Of a stretch of DNA of 38,420 nucleotides, positions 30,140-37,124 are shown piece by piece. Origin of the DNA: a virus. Location of the stretch: the IMG/VR virus record IMGVR_UViG_3300032731_000382, positions 1 through 38,420 of that record; one strand, given 5' to 3'. The translations under genes and the position numbers were made by a program. Position 1 is the first letter of the stretch. Each line of letters begins with the position of its first letter. The notes under the pieces were generated by a model. The model was not told where the DNA came from and made no database searches. It was given only the letters and a program-made list of their open reading frames with translations.

Positions 30140-30841
30140 ATGCAAATCGATATCGCCATCGTGGCATGGCCAAACCATCCGGGGCGGTGGCTGTGCTTTC
30201 AGAAAACCCTAGCCTCATTGAAAGAGAATCTCTCGGCAACGGGCCACACGCTTCGCTATGTGTGTTCCTCCGAGAGCATGCAGGACCCAAAACACCAATG
30301 GTACGGTGAGGAGTTGCGGCAACTGTGCGAGACCGAGGGGGTGCTGCTGAACTTTCGGCCCGGACCGCCGGGGCTGGGGGAAAACATGAATGCGGCTCTC
30401 CGGCTGTGCTCCGGGGATTTTACTCTCCTGGTTCAAGATGATCGCCCGCTGCTGAAGCCTCTCGATTTAGCAGACGGTATCGCATACACGCAAGCCAACC
30501 AGGCAGTGGACTTGATTCGCTACTCCTGGCCCTACGGGCGGTCACGACTTGTGTTGCATCCCGACGGTTGGCGGCGAATTGACGTGGCGGGCCCGTGGCC
30601 ATACGGCGATGATCCGCACTTGCGAAGACAGAACTTCACGGAGAAGTGGGGCGAGTATCGAGAGAACGAGCGGCATGGAACATCAGAAGGCGACATGATT
30701 AGGCGGCTTGTTCGTGGCTCCGCCCTGATCGTGGCGGCCGATGATATCTATTTTGGACACAATGCTTCGGGCTGTCCTTCCGTTGTGGATGACGAGCGAT
30801 ACGAAAGGAATCTACGAGATGAGTGGCGAGAACACGATTGA
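30140..30841 (+). CDS. GT-A-like glycosyltransferase, tandem copy 1
   Basis: 233 residues. IDIAIVAWPNHPGRWLCF begins a nucleotide-sugar-binding strand and helix, and GLGENMNAALRLCSGDFTLL leads into VQDDRPLL (98-105), where the DD pair is where a DxD metal site should lie. DLIRYSWP and GPWPYGDDPHLRR follow, the second being nearly identical in the next gene. The length is short for GT2 (usually 250-350), so a minimal or divergent GT-A fold is proposed. It overlaps the next gene by 23 bases. Confidence 0.72.
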   Translation: MQIDIAIVAWPNHPGRWLCFQKTLASLKENLSATGHTLRYVCSSESMQDPKHQWYGEELRQLCETEGVLLNFRPGPPGLGENMNAALRLCSGDFTLLVQDDRPLLKPLDLADGIAYTQANQAVDLIRYSWPYGRSRLVLHPDGWRRIDVAGPWPYGDDPHLRRQNFTEKWGEYRENERHGTSEGDMIRRLVRGSALIVAADDIYFGHNASGCPSVVDDERYERNLRDEWREHD

Positions 30842-31532
30842 CGTAGCTATGGTGACGTGGCCGAACCATCCGGCACGCCTCGAATACTTCGAGCGGATCG
30901 TCAAATCATTACGTGACGGCTTGACGGCCAGCCGCCACGAATTGCGGTTCTTCTGTTCGGCCGAATCACAACGCGACCCAGACCGGACATGGTGCGGGCA
31001 TGACGTGGAACACTTGTGCGACGAATACGATATCTCGCTCTCGTGGCGTGCCGAAACGGCCAACCTCGGCGCGAACATGAACGCCGCGATGGCGATGTGT
31101 ACGGCCCCCATGATCCTCTTGCAACAGGACGATTGGCGACTCGCCTACCCACTGGACTTGTCGCCGGGTGCGGACTTCTTGGCAGAGGCCCACACCGTTG
31201 ATCTGCTTCGGTACTCGTGGCCCGAAGACCCCGCTATGCTGCCGACGATCGAGGATCGCCGCGGAGGGTGGGAGAACGGAGGCTGGCGACAAATCGACAT
31301 CGACGGAAAATGGCCATACGGCGATGACCCACACCTGCGCCGGCGGGACTTTATGCACAAGTTCGGCTGGTATTATGAAGGCGGCGGCCACGGCACTGCA
31401 TCAAGTACGCTGATGCGGTTCCTGGTCAAGCAGCGAGCCACAATCGCGGCTGTCGACAAGGTGCATTTCAAGCACTGCGGGCCGGTGTCGTCGGTTATCA
31501 ATGATGCAAGAAAGAGGCGTGTGCTACGGTGA
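30819..31532 (+). CDS. GT-A-like glycosyltransferase, tandem copy 2
   Basis: 237 residues from ATG at 30819, with AAAGGA upstream. It shares its layout with copy 1: TIDVAMVTWPNHPARLEYF, then FCSAESQRDP, NLGANMNAAMAMCTAP, a QQDDW box (102-106), LLRYSWP, IDGKWPYGDDPHLRRRDF and GHGTASSTLMRFLV. The two are clear paralogs that arose by duplication, with differences over the acceptor-facing middle part. It presumably adds a second residue or acts on another acceptor. It overlaps the next gene by four bases (GTGA). Confidence 0.72.
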   Translation: MSGENTIDVAMVTWPNHPARLEYFERIVKSLRDGLTASRHELRFFCSAESQRDPDRTWCGHDVEHLCDEYDISLSWRAETANLGANMNAAMAMCTAPMILLQQDDWRLAYPLDLSPGADFLAEAHTVDLLRYSWPEDPAMLPTIEDRRGGWENGGWRQIDIDGKWPYGDDPHLRRRDFMHKFGWYYEGGGHGTASSTLMRFLVKQRATIAAVDKVHFKHCGPVSSVINDARKRRVLR

Positions 31533-32440
31533 CTCAGTATCGCGTTCACATTTGCTACGATGTCGAAGGCTGGTGTTATCACAACCGGGCTCTGGCGATT
31601 CAGAAATACGCAACCGAGGGGATGGTGGTGACGATCGGATCGTCATCCATTGCCTTGAGGGCTCCGCTTGATTACGACCTGGTGCTGCAACTCTGCTATG
31701 GGCAGACGGAGCGGATGCGCAGGCACCGCGACCGCACGGCTCCTAATACTACGCTCGTGGCCGGCTACAATACGGGATGGGGCTATCGCCTGGAACACTT
31801 CAGCTACCTGCAAGAGCATGCGGACCATGTAGTTTTCAACAATACCGAAAACTGGGAGAAGCATGGGCGGCCAGGTCGCACCAGTTGCATCAGCAACGGA
31901 GTGGACCGTGACATTTTTCGCGTGACCGTGCCGCCCTCCGAGAGAGCGCCCCGCGTCCTATGGACGGGCTCGGAGTTTCACAAAGAAAACCATGATGTCA
32001 AGGGGTATGCAGGGCTCTTGGGGCCACTTGCCGAGCGGTTGCGGGGTGCGGGAATCGCCACCGATTACTGGCTGGTAAACTCCCACGGACCGGAGCGAAA
32101 AACGGCAGGGGAGATGGCAGCCTGGTACAACACGGGCACGGTCTACGTCGTGGCATCCGAGATGGAAGGCACACCGAACCCCGCTTTAGAAATGGCCAGT
32201 TGTGGTGGCGTGGTGTGCTCTACCCGGGTGGGTAATATGCCAGAGTTGATTGAGCACGGTATCAACGGCGCGCTGGTCGATCGGACTCTAGACGATTTGT
32301 ATGCCGGGCTCGTGCTGTGTTGCGAACGCTACCAAGAGATGGCAAAGGCGATGGAAGGCCGTATCCGGTTTTGGGATTGGCAATATCGAGCGGCCCGATA
32401 CTACGCGCTATTCCGGAGACTCATCGACGGGACTCCGTAG
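31529..32440 (+). CDS. Glycosyltransferase, GT4-like (GT-B fold)
   Basis: 303 residues, GTG start overlapping the previous stop. The N-terminal half has YRVHICYDVEGWCYHNRALA and HVVFNNTENWEKHG, then SNGVDRDIF (122-130), the typical hinge before the donor half. The C-terminal half contains APRVLWTGSEFHKENHDVKG and SEMEGTPNPALEMASCGG followed by VVCSTRVGNMPELIEHGING (211-248), the E-x7-E donor motif. It closes the eight-gene cluster; its stop lies only two bases from the convergent prepilin stop. Confidence 0.88.
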   Translation: MTQYRVHICYDVEGWCYHNRALAIQKYATEGMVVTIGSSSIALRAPLDYDLVLQLCYGQTERMRRHRDRTAPNTTLVAGYNTGWGYRLEHFSYLQEHADHVVFNNTENWEKHGRPGRTSCISNGVDRDIFRVTVPPSERAPRVLWTGSEFHKENHDVKGYAGLLGPLAERLRGAGIATDYWLVNSHGPERKTAGEMAAWYNTGTVYVVASEMEGTPNPALEMASCGGVVCSTRVGNMPELIEHGINGALVDRTLDDLYAGLVLCCERYQEMAKAMEGRIRFWDWQYRAARYYALFRRLIDGTP

Positions 32441-32442
32441 CC

Positions 32443-33516
32443 TCACCTCACCACTACCTGGTGATTGTCGATATTGTCGAATGAGTCGAGTGAGTCGGGT
32501 GTTCGTTTCGGGCCAGACGCCGGGTCGGTAGGATCGTCGGGCGGGTCCATGGCTGTTACCGAGGAGTTCCGGCTATCGACGGGTATCCCGGCTTCATTGG
32601 GATCGGGACTTGCGGCCAATCCGAAGAAGTAGGGGTTTTGGAGGTCGGCGAACTGATACCGCCCCTCGAAGTTGATGTCGTAGATCCCGTCCGGCCCGGC
32701 GGAGTAGATGTAGGGGACTAGCCGGTATGCGTACTCGTGGAGGTTCCGGCTGTCGAACGGGTCGTGGTCGGTGCCGGAGGCGTTCTCCGCGGCTACGATG
32801 TCTCGCTCGAATATCTCGGTCCCGGTGGAATCGAAGAAAACTTGAGCCTGGAGCGGTGAACCCACAAGCCCGGGAGCCCAGCGCAGAAACATGATCGGAT
32901 TTCCCCAGCCGTCTTGGAACTCGGGCAGGCCGTCACTGTCGGCGTCACCGATTTCGTTTTCGTGGAACTGGTCTCGCGCGTCGGAGCCGCCCGCCATTGA
33001 GACTATCATGTAGAGGCACTCGGCCGAACTGTAGCGGTTGAGCCGCTCGGGGCCCTCGCCGTGAAAGGTGCCAGCGCCGTACGTCGCACCAACCGTGGTC
33101 CGGCTCCGCTCGTACATTCGCACGTAGGCCATGGATAGTGCTGATCTGGCTATCGTTGTGCCGGCCGTGTCGATCTCGGCGACCGGTGGTGTCGCAACGT
33201 CGGCCCACCGATCCGGCATCTCCATTCGCATCACGTCCCGCAAGGCCGTCAGCCTAGCCGTGGCAAGCAGTCGCGACCATTCCTTGGGGTCGCTGCGGTC
33301 GACACTGTCGAAGGCGATTGGCACTCGTCGCGTGCGATACGAGTCGTAGAGATTCGTCACCACCCCGTCGATCTTGCGGATGGTGGTCCTGGTCTTCGTT
33401 TTTCTGGCCGCCTCGCGAGAGACATGGACCGCGCCCAGCACCAGGGCCGCGAGTATCCCGATAATGGTGACGGAGACCAGCAACTCGATCAGCGTGAATC
33501 CACGTCGGCATCTCAT
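32443..33516 (-). CDS. Type II secretion / type IV pilin-like prepilin (GspG-like)
   Basis: 357 residues, minus strand, with AGGGGAGG seven bases before the ATG. The N-terminus is a class III prepilin signal, RRGFTLIELLVSVTIIGILA: cleavage after Gly6, Glu11 at mature position 5, and a hydrophobic helix (about 12-30). The rest is a long acidic domain with GDADSDGLPEFQDGWGNPIMF, a GspG-like feature. Such long GspG-like proteins are frequent in Planctomycetota. This could be host flank beyond the phage, or cargo carried by the element. The tight 2-bp convergence with the phage glycosyltransferase stop is unusual for a host junction. Confidence 0.85.
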   Translation of the reverse strand: MRCRRGFTLIELLVSVTIIGILAALVLGAVHVSREAARKTKTRTTIRKIDGVVTNLYDSYRTRRVPIAFDSVDRSDPKEWSRLLATARLTALRDVMRMEMPDRWADVATPPVAEIDTAGTTIARSALSMAYVRMYERSRTTVGATYGAGTFHGEGPERLNRYSSAECLYMIVSMAGGSDARDQFHENEIGDADSDGLPEFQDGWGNPIMFLRWAPGLVGSPLQAQVFFDSTGTEIFERDIVAAENASGTDHDPFDSRNLHEYAYRLVPYIYSAGPDGIYDINFEGRYQFADLQNPYFFGLAASPDPNEAGIPVDSRNSSVTAMDPPDDPTDPASGPKRTPDSLDSFDNIDNHQVVVR

Positions 33517-33895
33517 GACTCGTCCTCCCCTGTGTGAAAATAGATAAGCTTCCCAGCCACCCCTCCCAACGCCCCAGGATCGCCCCTAACGCCCTCCCCG
33601 ATCCGCCCCCATTCTACCCGCCCGCCACCTGAATCGCAAATCTGGGGCACGTCCGGTAGTGTCCTAATTTGAAATCGGGTAGTGCCTTGAGGGCGTGTTG
33701 CCGGGGCGATGCCCACGGGGCCGCCAAGAAACAATGCGAGCCGCCCCCCGGGGCAGGGAGGGACGGCTCGCTGAGGGATTACCAACAATCCCCTGTTTTC
33801 TATGTCGGCAGGAACGGGCCGGTCGCTCTATGGCATCCTACCGCTATTCGCCCGCCGGTAGTGTCCTAATAGTGTGTTGCCCATCGCCCGGGGGG
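33517..33895. other. Non-coding gap with repeats, between prepilin and methyltransferase genes
   Basis: 379 bases without a credible gene. It holds two 16-bp direct repeats (33653 and 33855) and an imperfect repeat of GTGTTGCC plus GATGCCC-type sequence around 33697-33712 and 33873-33885. It also has an 8-bp inverted repeat GCGAGCCG/CGGCTCGC (33736-33743 with 33764-33771). On the minus strand, the hairpin is followed by a T-rich stretch, so it may end transcription of the methyltransferase gene. The gap resembles the remnant of a small mobile element. Confidence 0.55.
33653..33870. repeat. Pair of 16-bp direct repeats, CCGGTAGTGTCCTAAT
   Basis: Copies at 33653-33668 and 33855-33870 are identical and on the same strand, with 186 bases between them. 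The enclosed piece has no gene of credible size but does contain a long inverted repeat. This fits a miniature element or a recombination or excision scar. No second full copy elsewhere was noticed by eye. Confidence 0.8.
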
Positions 33896-35512
33896 TCACG
33901 CAAACCGCTTCTGCTTGTCCACCGGCTTCTTCTCCGCCTTGGGGGCCTTTTTGAACGTCCGCACGTCCCTAGTTAGCGGCATGTCCACGCGCTTCCCCGA
34001 AAGCAGCTCCCCAACCGTGAGGAGTTGCAGCCTGGGGTGCTTGGTGCCCCATGGGGAGTCGTAGAATCCCGCGCTGGCGGCCTCCGTCCTCATTGGCTTT
34101 GTCGGCTTCTGCATGCTGAGCAAAACGCCAATCGCAGCATCTTCTCGGTCGATGACGCCACGCAGGTCCCGCACATAGGGTGCGTGTAGCTTGCCTGCCT
34201 TGACGGAAAAAACCACCTGCTTGGTCTTGGCCCCCTTGGCTTCATCGTGGAAGTAGAGGCGACCGTCGATACCTTTGTCGGCTCCCTTCTTCTGCTCGAC
34301 GGGCCGAGCCCCAACCAGACCGAGGGCCCACCACTGGAATTGCCATGGGTCTTCCGCTGCCAAAGCTTCGGCATCTGGTGCGGAAGTAGGCTCGCCAACA
34401 ACTTCATAGGTCGTATTGATCGCTTCTCCGAATGCACTCTGGAGGCGGTGCTTGATGAGAGTCATTGCTAGATGGGTAACGTCAATCCCGATCCATTGGC
34501 GGTGCATTCTCTGGGCAACAGCAATGGCGGTTCCACAACCACAGAACGGATCAAGTACAGTATGCCCCTCGCATGACGATGCTTTGATGATCCGGTCGAG
34601 CAACGCTTCAGGCTTCTGCGTTGGATAACCCAGACGCTCGGCAGCCTTGGCATTGATTGGGGGGATGTCCGTCCATATATCTTGGATAGGGCTGCCCTTA
34701 GCGTTCTCTTGATACATCTTCAGCCGAGGCATTGTCCCGTGCTTGGGCCAATAGATGTCCCCGGCGGCGTCCAGCTCTTCCAGCTTCTCAATCGTGTACT
34801 TCCAGTGTCCTCCCTTCGCCGTGATGTCGATGTTTCGCCACGTGTGTCCCGAGGAACCTCTTCGTGTCCCGGTTGCGTGGAGCGTTACGGGGTAGAACTT
34901 GCGTCCCCGGTCGTCCACCGCGCTGTATCGTTTGCGAATATACTCCTCATCGCGGATTAACTCTGCATTCCACAAATAGTCGTCCGAACGGCTGTAGAAG
35001 AGAATCACATCATGCACCGGCCCAAACCGCCTTGCAGAGCCATGGGCACCGGTCCTTTTCCACACTATCTCGTTTCTGAAATTGGCTGGTCCGAACACCG
35101 CGTCCATCAACATCTTCAGGTAATGGCTTGCCGTCGAATCGCAATGGAGATAAATGCTACCCGTTGGGTTCAGGGCCCTGCGTAGCTCAACCAGCCTCGG
35201 GGCCATCATAGACAGATAGGCGAGCATGTCGCTGTCGCCCAACGCTTGGCGAAATGCCAGCATGACAGAAGCAGTTTGACCGCCCGCCTCCACAACCTCC
35301 TCAAGGGCAGCCGCCGATGCTTGGTCCCATTGCCAGGTGTCCTCGAATGCCTTTATCTGTCCGGCGGCTCGCGCACCGTCCTGTTCGGCAAAGAGGACGT
35401 TGTAGGTGGCGTTGGAGTTGAACGGGGGATCAAGATAGACGAGATCGACCGACTCGGAGTCAATGTGCCGACGGAGAACGTCCAGGTTGTCGCCGTAGTA
35501 GAGGGTGTTCAT
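33896..35512 (-). CDS. DNA methyltransferase with C-terminal nuclease-like domain
   Basis: 538 residues, minus strand, GAGGTG upstream of the ATG. Motif IV comes first, VYLDPPFNSNATY (25-37), and motif I later, VLDPFCGCGTA (319-329), with YPTQKPEALLDRII (296-309) as motif X region; this beta-type order with DPPF suggests N6-adenine or N4-cytosine methylation. After residue 390 a second domain begins, QWWALGLVGARPVEQ, with KGADKGIDGRLYF (409-421) and KQVVFSVKAG (431-440), an Mrr-like PD-(D/E)xK layout with Asp416 and Lys438 but Ser where an acidic or Gln residue is usual. Whether the second domain cuts DNA is unclear. A short gene upstream on the same strand may be its partner. Confidence 0.88.
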   Translation of the reverse strand: MNTLYYGDNLDVLRRHIDSESVDLVYLDPPFNSNATYNVLFAEQDGARAAGQIKAFEDTWQWDQASAAALEEVVEAGGQTASVMLAFRQALGDSDMLAYLSMMAPRLVELRRALNPTGSIYLHCDSTASHYLKMLMDAVFGPANFRNEIVWKRTGAHGSARRFGPVHDVILFYSRSDDYLWNAELIRDEEYIRKRYSAVDDRGRKFYPVTLHATGTRRGSSGHTWRNIDITAKGGHWKYTIEKLEELDAAGDIYWPKHGTMPRLKMYQENAKGSPIQDIWTDIPPINAKAAERLGYPTQKPEALLDRIIKASSCEGHTVLDPFCGCGTAIAVAQRMHRQWIGIDVTHLAMTLIKHRLQSAFGEAINTTYEVVGEPTSAPDAEALAAEDPWQFQWWALGLVGARPVEQKKGADKGIDGRLYFHDEAKGAKTKQVVFSVKAGKLHAPYVRDLRGVIDREDAAIGVLLSMQKPTKPMRTEAASAGFYDSPWGTKHPRLQLLTVGELLSGKRVDMPLTRDVRTFKKAPKAEKKPVDKQKRFA

Positions 35513-35585
35513 CCTTGCACCTCTTGGTCAACCGGGGGCGGAACAACGCAGGGCAGTATAATTCCGCCGCCGTGCCTCACAGGAC

Positions 35586-35882
35586 CTACCCCTCCGGGTT
35601 CTTGCGGCGGTGCAGAATTACCCGAAGGATAATGTCATCTGGCACATCGAAATACCGATGTTTGCGCCTGAACTGGTCGCAAAACTGTGCGGCTTCACGC
35701 GGATGCAAGAGGAGTTCGTCGATCGTCCATGTTCCACGGTAGGCAGTGCCGAAAGCCTCGACCGCCTGGTCTGTGAAGTCCGCCGGACTCAGATCAACGC
35801 CGAAGTCGGCAGGATCAAACTTGCCCCGGGCCATGAGAAACTCCTTGTAGAAGTCCTGCTGGGTCAGTGTTTGTGTAGCCAT
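35586..35882 (-). CDS. Small conserved-type protein upstream of the methyltransferase
   Basis: 98 residues, minus strand, from ATG at 35882; ATGs at 35885 and 35909 are alternatives and give up to nine more residues. The sequence is acidic in the first half (FDPADFGVDLSPADFTDQAVEAF) and has WTIDELLLHPREAAQFCDQFRRKHRYFDVPDDIILRVI, followed by LHRRKNP. I recall similar short proteins from Planctomycetota genomes, but not their function. It lies 73 bases upstream of the methyltransferase on the same strand, so co-expression is likely. Confidence 0.65.
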   Translation of the reverse strand: MATQTLTQQDFYKEFLMARGKFDPADFGVDLSPADFTDQAVEAFGTAYRGTWTIDELLLHPREAAQFCDQFRRKHRYFDVPDDIILRVILHRRKNPEG

Positions 35883-35957
35883 CATCGCGGGAATCTCCGG
35901 GGCAATCAAGAGGGAAGGGGTGCAGTTTGGCGAATTCTAGGGCGGGGCTGCCGCGAG

Positions 35958-35984
35958 CGCAACCCCGCCACGGCGGGGGTTGCG
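35958..35984 (+). terminator. Strong hairpin followed by T6, probable intrinsic terminator on the plus strand
   Basis: CGCAACCCCGCC (35958-35969) pairs with GGCGGGGGTTGCG (35972-35984) with one bulged G; seven bases later six T follow (35993-35998). As no plus-strand gene ends here, it may stop antisense transcription or attenuate reads into the divergent promoter region. The 35883-36089 gap otherwise holds the promoter of the winged-helix gene. Confidence 0.5.
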
Positions 35985-36041
35985 GCACAACCTTTTTTCC
36001 ATTCGGCACCATATAAGCCTTTTATTCCGCGACGACTCCGG

Positions 36042-36047
36042 TACAAT
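36042..36047 (+). promoter_or_regulatory. Possible -10 element (TACAAT) for the winged-helix gene
   Basis: TACAAT at 36042-36047 lies about 43 bases before the ATG at 36090. A -35 box is poor (CTTTTA-like at 36019). The box sits inside CGGTACAATG, the same ten bases found at both mirror-image operators near 37055 and 37120, so a shared regulator or consensus is possible. Confidence 0.4.
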
Positions 36048-36089
36048 GTGGTGCGGGAGGCGCACCCTATTCCGAAAGGTGGCATACTG

Positions 36090-36521
36090 ATGGCCGTAAT
36101 CGACCCTAAGTTGGCGGTATATGACGACCTGATCGCGGCCGCTCAGGAGACGGTTGACTCGCTAGAATCTCAACGACACGCGATCGAGCACGACCTAGAA
36201 ATCCGGCAGTTGCACCTGAGGCTACTGCAACAGCAGCGAGAAGAGGTTGCCCGCGCTGGTGCTCCGCAGAATGGCCAGCAAACACCCATGGTCAGCGGTG
36301 GTTTGCCGGAACAAATCATTGACGTGATGCGCGAACACGGCCCCACGATGCGCCCGGCCGAGATGGCAAAGGTCCTGAAGGGGTTGGGCGTAACGACGAA
36401 ATCAAAGCGAGGTTTGCTTCCGATGGTAATCAGCGCCCTTCGGCGGCGCACTGATCTGTTTGAGAACGTAGAACGTGGCGTTTACATATTGAAACAAGAA
36501 ACGAAAGAGCCCGCCGATTAG
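36090..36521 (+). CDS. Winged-helix DNA-binding protein with N-terminal coiled coil
   Basis: 143 residues from ATG at 36090 (AAAGGTGG upstream). Residues 8-55 are a charged helix with heptad-like spacing (DDLIAAAQETVDSLESQRHA, then LEIRQLHLRLLQQQREEV), a likely dimerising coiled coil. Residues 70-138 form a winged helix of the HARE-HTH type: LPEQIIDVMREHGPTMRPAEMAKVLKGLG, KRGLLPMVISALRRRTDLFENVERGVYIL. HARE-HTH domains are found with DNA modification and chromatin-like systems. The methyltransferase lies on the other strand upstream, so a regulatory link is possible. An inverted repeat overlaps its stop. Confidence 0.75.
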   Translation: MAVIDPKLAVYDDLIAAAQETVDSLESQRHAIEHDLEIRQLHLRLLQQQREEVARAGAPQNGQQTPMVSGGLPEQIIDVMREHGPTMRPAEMAKVLKGLGVTTKSKRGLLPMVISALRRRTDLFENVERGVYILKQETKEPAD

Positions 36522-36530
36522 GCGGGCTCT
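36506..36530. terminator. Perfect 10-bp hairpin overlapping the stop of the winged-helix gene
   Basis: AGAGCCCGCC (36506-36515), loop GATTA, GGCGGGCTCT (36521-36530); the stop codon lies at 36519-36521. On the plus strand no T-run follows, on the minus strand TTTCGTTTCTTGTTTC follows, so it better fits termination of minus-strand transcripts, or mRNA stabilisation on the plus strand. Confidence 0.6.
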
Positions 36531-36699
36531 CCACAATTCCCCTTCCAAGTCGACGGATTGGCTGCAACCAAATCCGTTGACGCACGCGAAAGGAGGCGAG
36601 CAGTGCGTTGGCAACCACTCGTGTTAATACCGTAAACCCCGCGTAGGCGGGGGCCTCACCCCCGGTCGCGGGTCTGATGGGCCCGCGGCCGGTTCTTTC
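36531..36699 (+). other. Structured intergenic segment before the tRNA
   Basis: 169 bases with three inverted repeats: ACGGATTGG/CCAAATCCGT (36553-36577, one bulge), GGGGG/CCCCC (36650-36665 region) and CGCGGG/CCCGCG (about 36667-36687). A strong AAAGGAGG followed by a GTG at 36603 opens only a 10-codon frame. No protein gene is supported. It may be a leader RNA or simply a tRNA upstream region. Confidence 0.4.
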
Positions 36700-36803
36700 G
36701 GCGGGGTAGCTTAGCGGTAAAGCGTCCGATTTATACTCGGTAGCCCGGGGCAAGGTTTCACAGCCACAAGACCCCGGCGCGGGTTCGATCCCCGCCCCCG
36801 CCG
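36700..36803 (+). tRNA. tRNA-like gene, anticodon UAU, with 37-nt variable region
   Basis: Cloverleaf by eye: acceptor GGCGGGG (36700-36706) with CCCCGCC (36796-36802), seven perfect pairs; D stem GCTT/AAGC with loop AGCGGTA; anticodon arm TCCGA/TCGGT (one T-T mismatch) with loop TTTATAC, giving anticodon TAT (36732-36734), which would read AUA (Ile); T arm GCGGG/CCCGC with loop TTCGATC; discriminator G; CCA not encoded. The variable region of 37 bases holds a 6-bp stem CCGGGG/CCCCGG with a 21-base loop. Class II arms are not normal for tRNA-Ile. It could be a phage tRNA, a tRNA with an insertion, or a non-functional copy. Confidence 0.7.
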
Positions 36804-36832
36804 CACTTTATTATAGCAGATCATCGACAGGT

Positions 36833-37045
36833 TCAACCCAGGAACGGGACGGATTCTCCCGCCTCCGACAGTTCCTTGCGCGCCGCGAGCCGTAATCGTT
36901 CGCGAACCCACGCCGCAAGTGAAAGACCGGCCAGCTCTGCCGCCGCGTCAAATCCCTCCTTTTCAGATTCGGTGGCGCGAAGCTGGATGTAGCGGCCCTT
37001 CACCTTTCCGGGGGGCTTCGGCTGTCCTCCTCGTTTCTTTGCCAT
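36833..37045 (-). CDS. Ribbon-helix-helix-like DNA-binding protein (CopG/MobC/antitoxin type)
   Basis: 70 residues, minus strand. Basic N-terminus (AKKRGGQPKPPGKVKGR), then YIQLRATESEKEGFDAAAEL and AGLSLAAWVRERLRLAARKEL, which match the strand, first helix and second helix of a small RHH dimer, as in CopG, MobC-like proteins and DUF1778-type antitoxins. It sits on one side of mirror-image divergent promoters, so it probably represses its own promoter. No toxin gene is visible. The other divergent gene is short and may have been cut by an insertion. Confidence 0.72.
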   Translation of the reverse strand: MAKKRGGQPKPPGKVKGRYIQLRATESEKEGFDAAAELAGLSLAAWVRERLRLAARKELSEAGESVPFLG

Positions 37046-37050
37046 GTCGC

Positions 37051-37124
37051 CATTGTACCGACAATAAAATCTCAGTCAATATCTGCCTTTGGCTATTGAC
37101 TGTATATTCGTTGTCGGTACAATG
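37051..37124. promoter_or_regulatory. Mirror-image divergent promoters with 14-bp inverted operators
   Basis: Minus strand: TTGACT (37074-37079) and TACAAT (37052-37057), 16-base spacer. Plus strand: TTGACT (37096-37101) and TACAAT (37118-37123), 16-base spacer. Boxes and spacing are identical. A perfect inverted repeat, CATTGTACCGACAA (37051-37064) and TTGTCGGTACAATG (37111-37124), covers both -10 boxes. This is a textbook arrangement for repression of both promoters by one dimeric or tetrameric protein, presumably the RHH product. Confidence 0.85.

Noticed and set aside
26215-32440. Explanation of the glycan cluster as a plain host O-antigen locus
   Set aside because: It is continuous in strand and spacing with the phage tail genes (4-base gap to the Cys-rich gene) and lacks nucleotide-sugar synthesis, flippase and polymerase genes.
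33513-33788. Minus-strand frame between prepilin and methyltransferase genes
   Set aside because: Composition is P, G and R rich from inverted repeats, no ribosome site, and it crosses the repeat unit.
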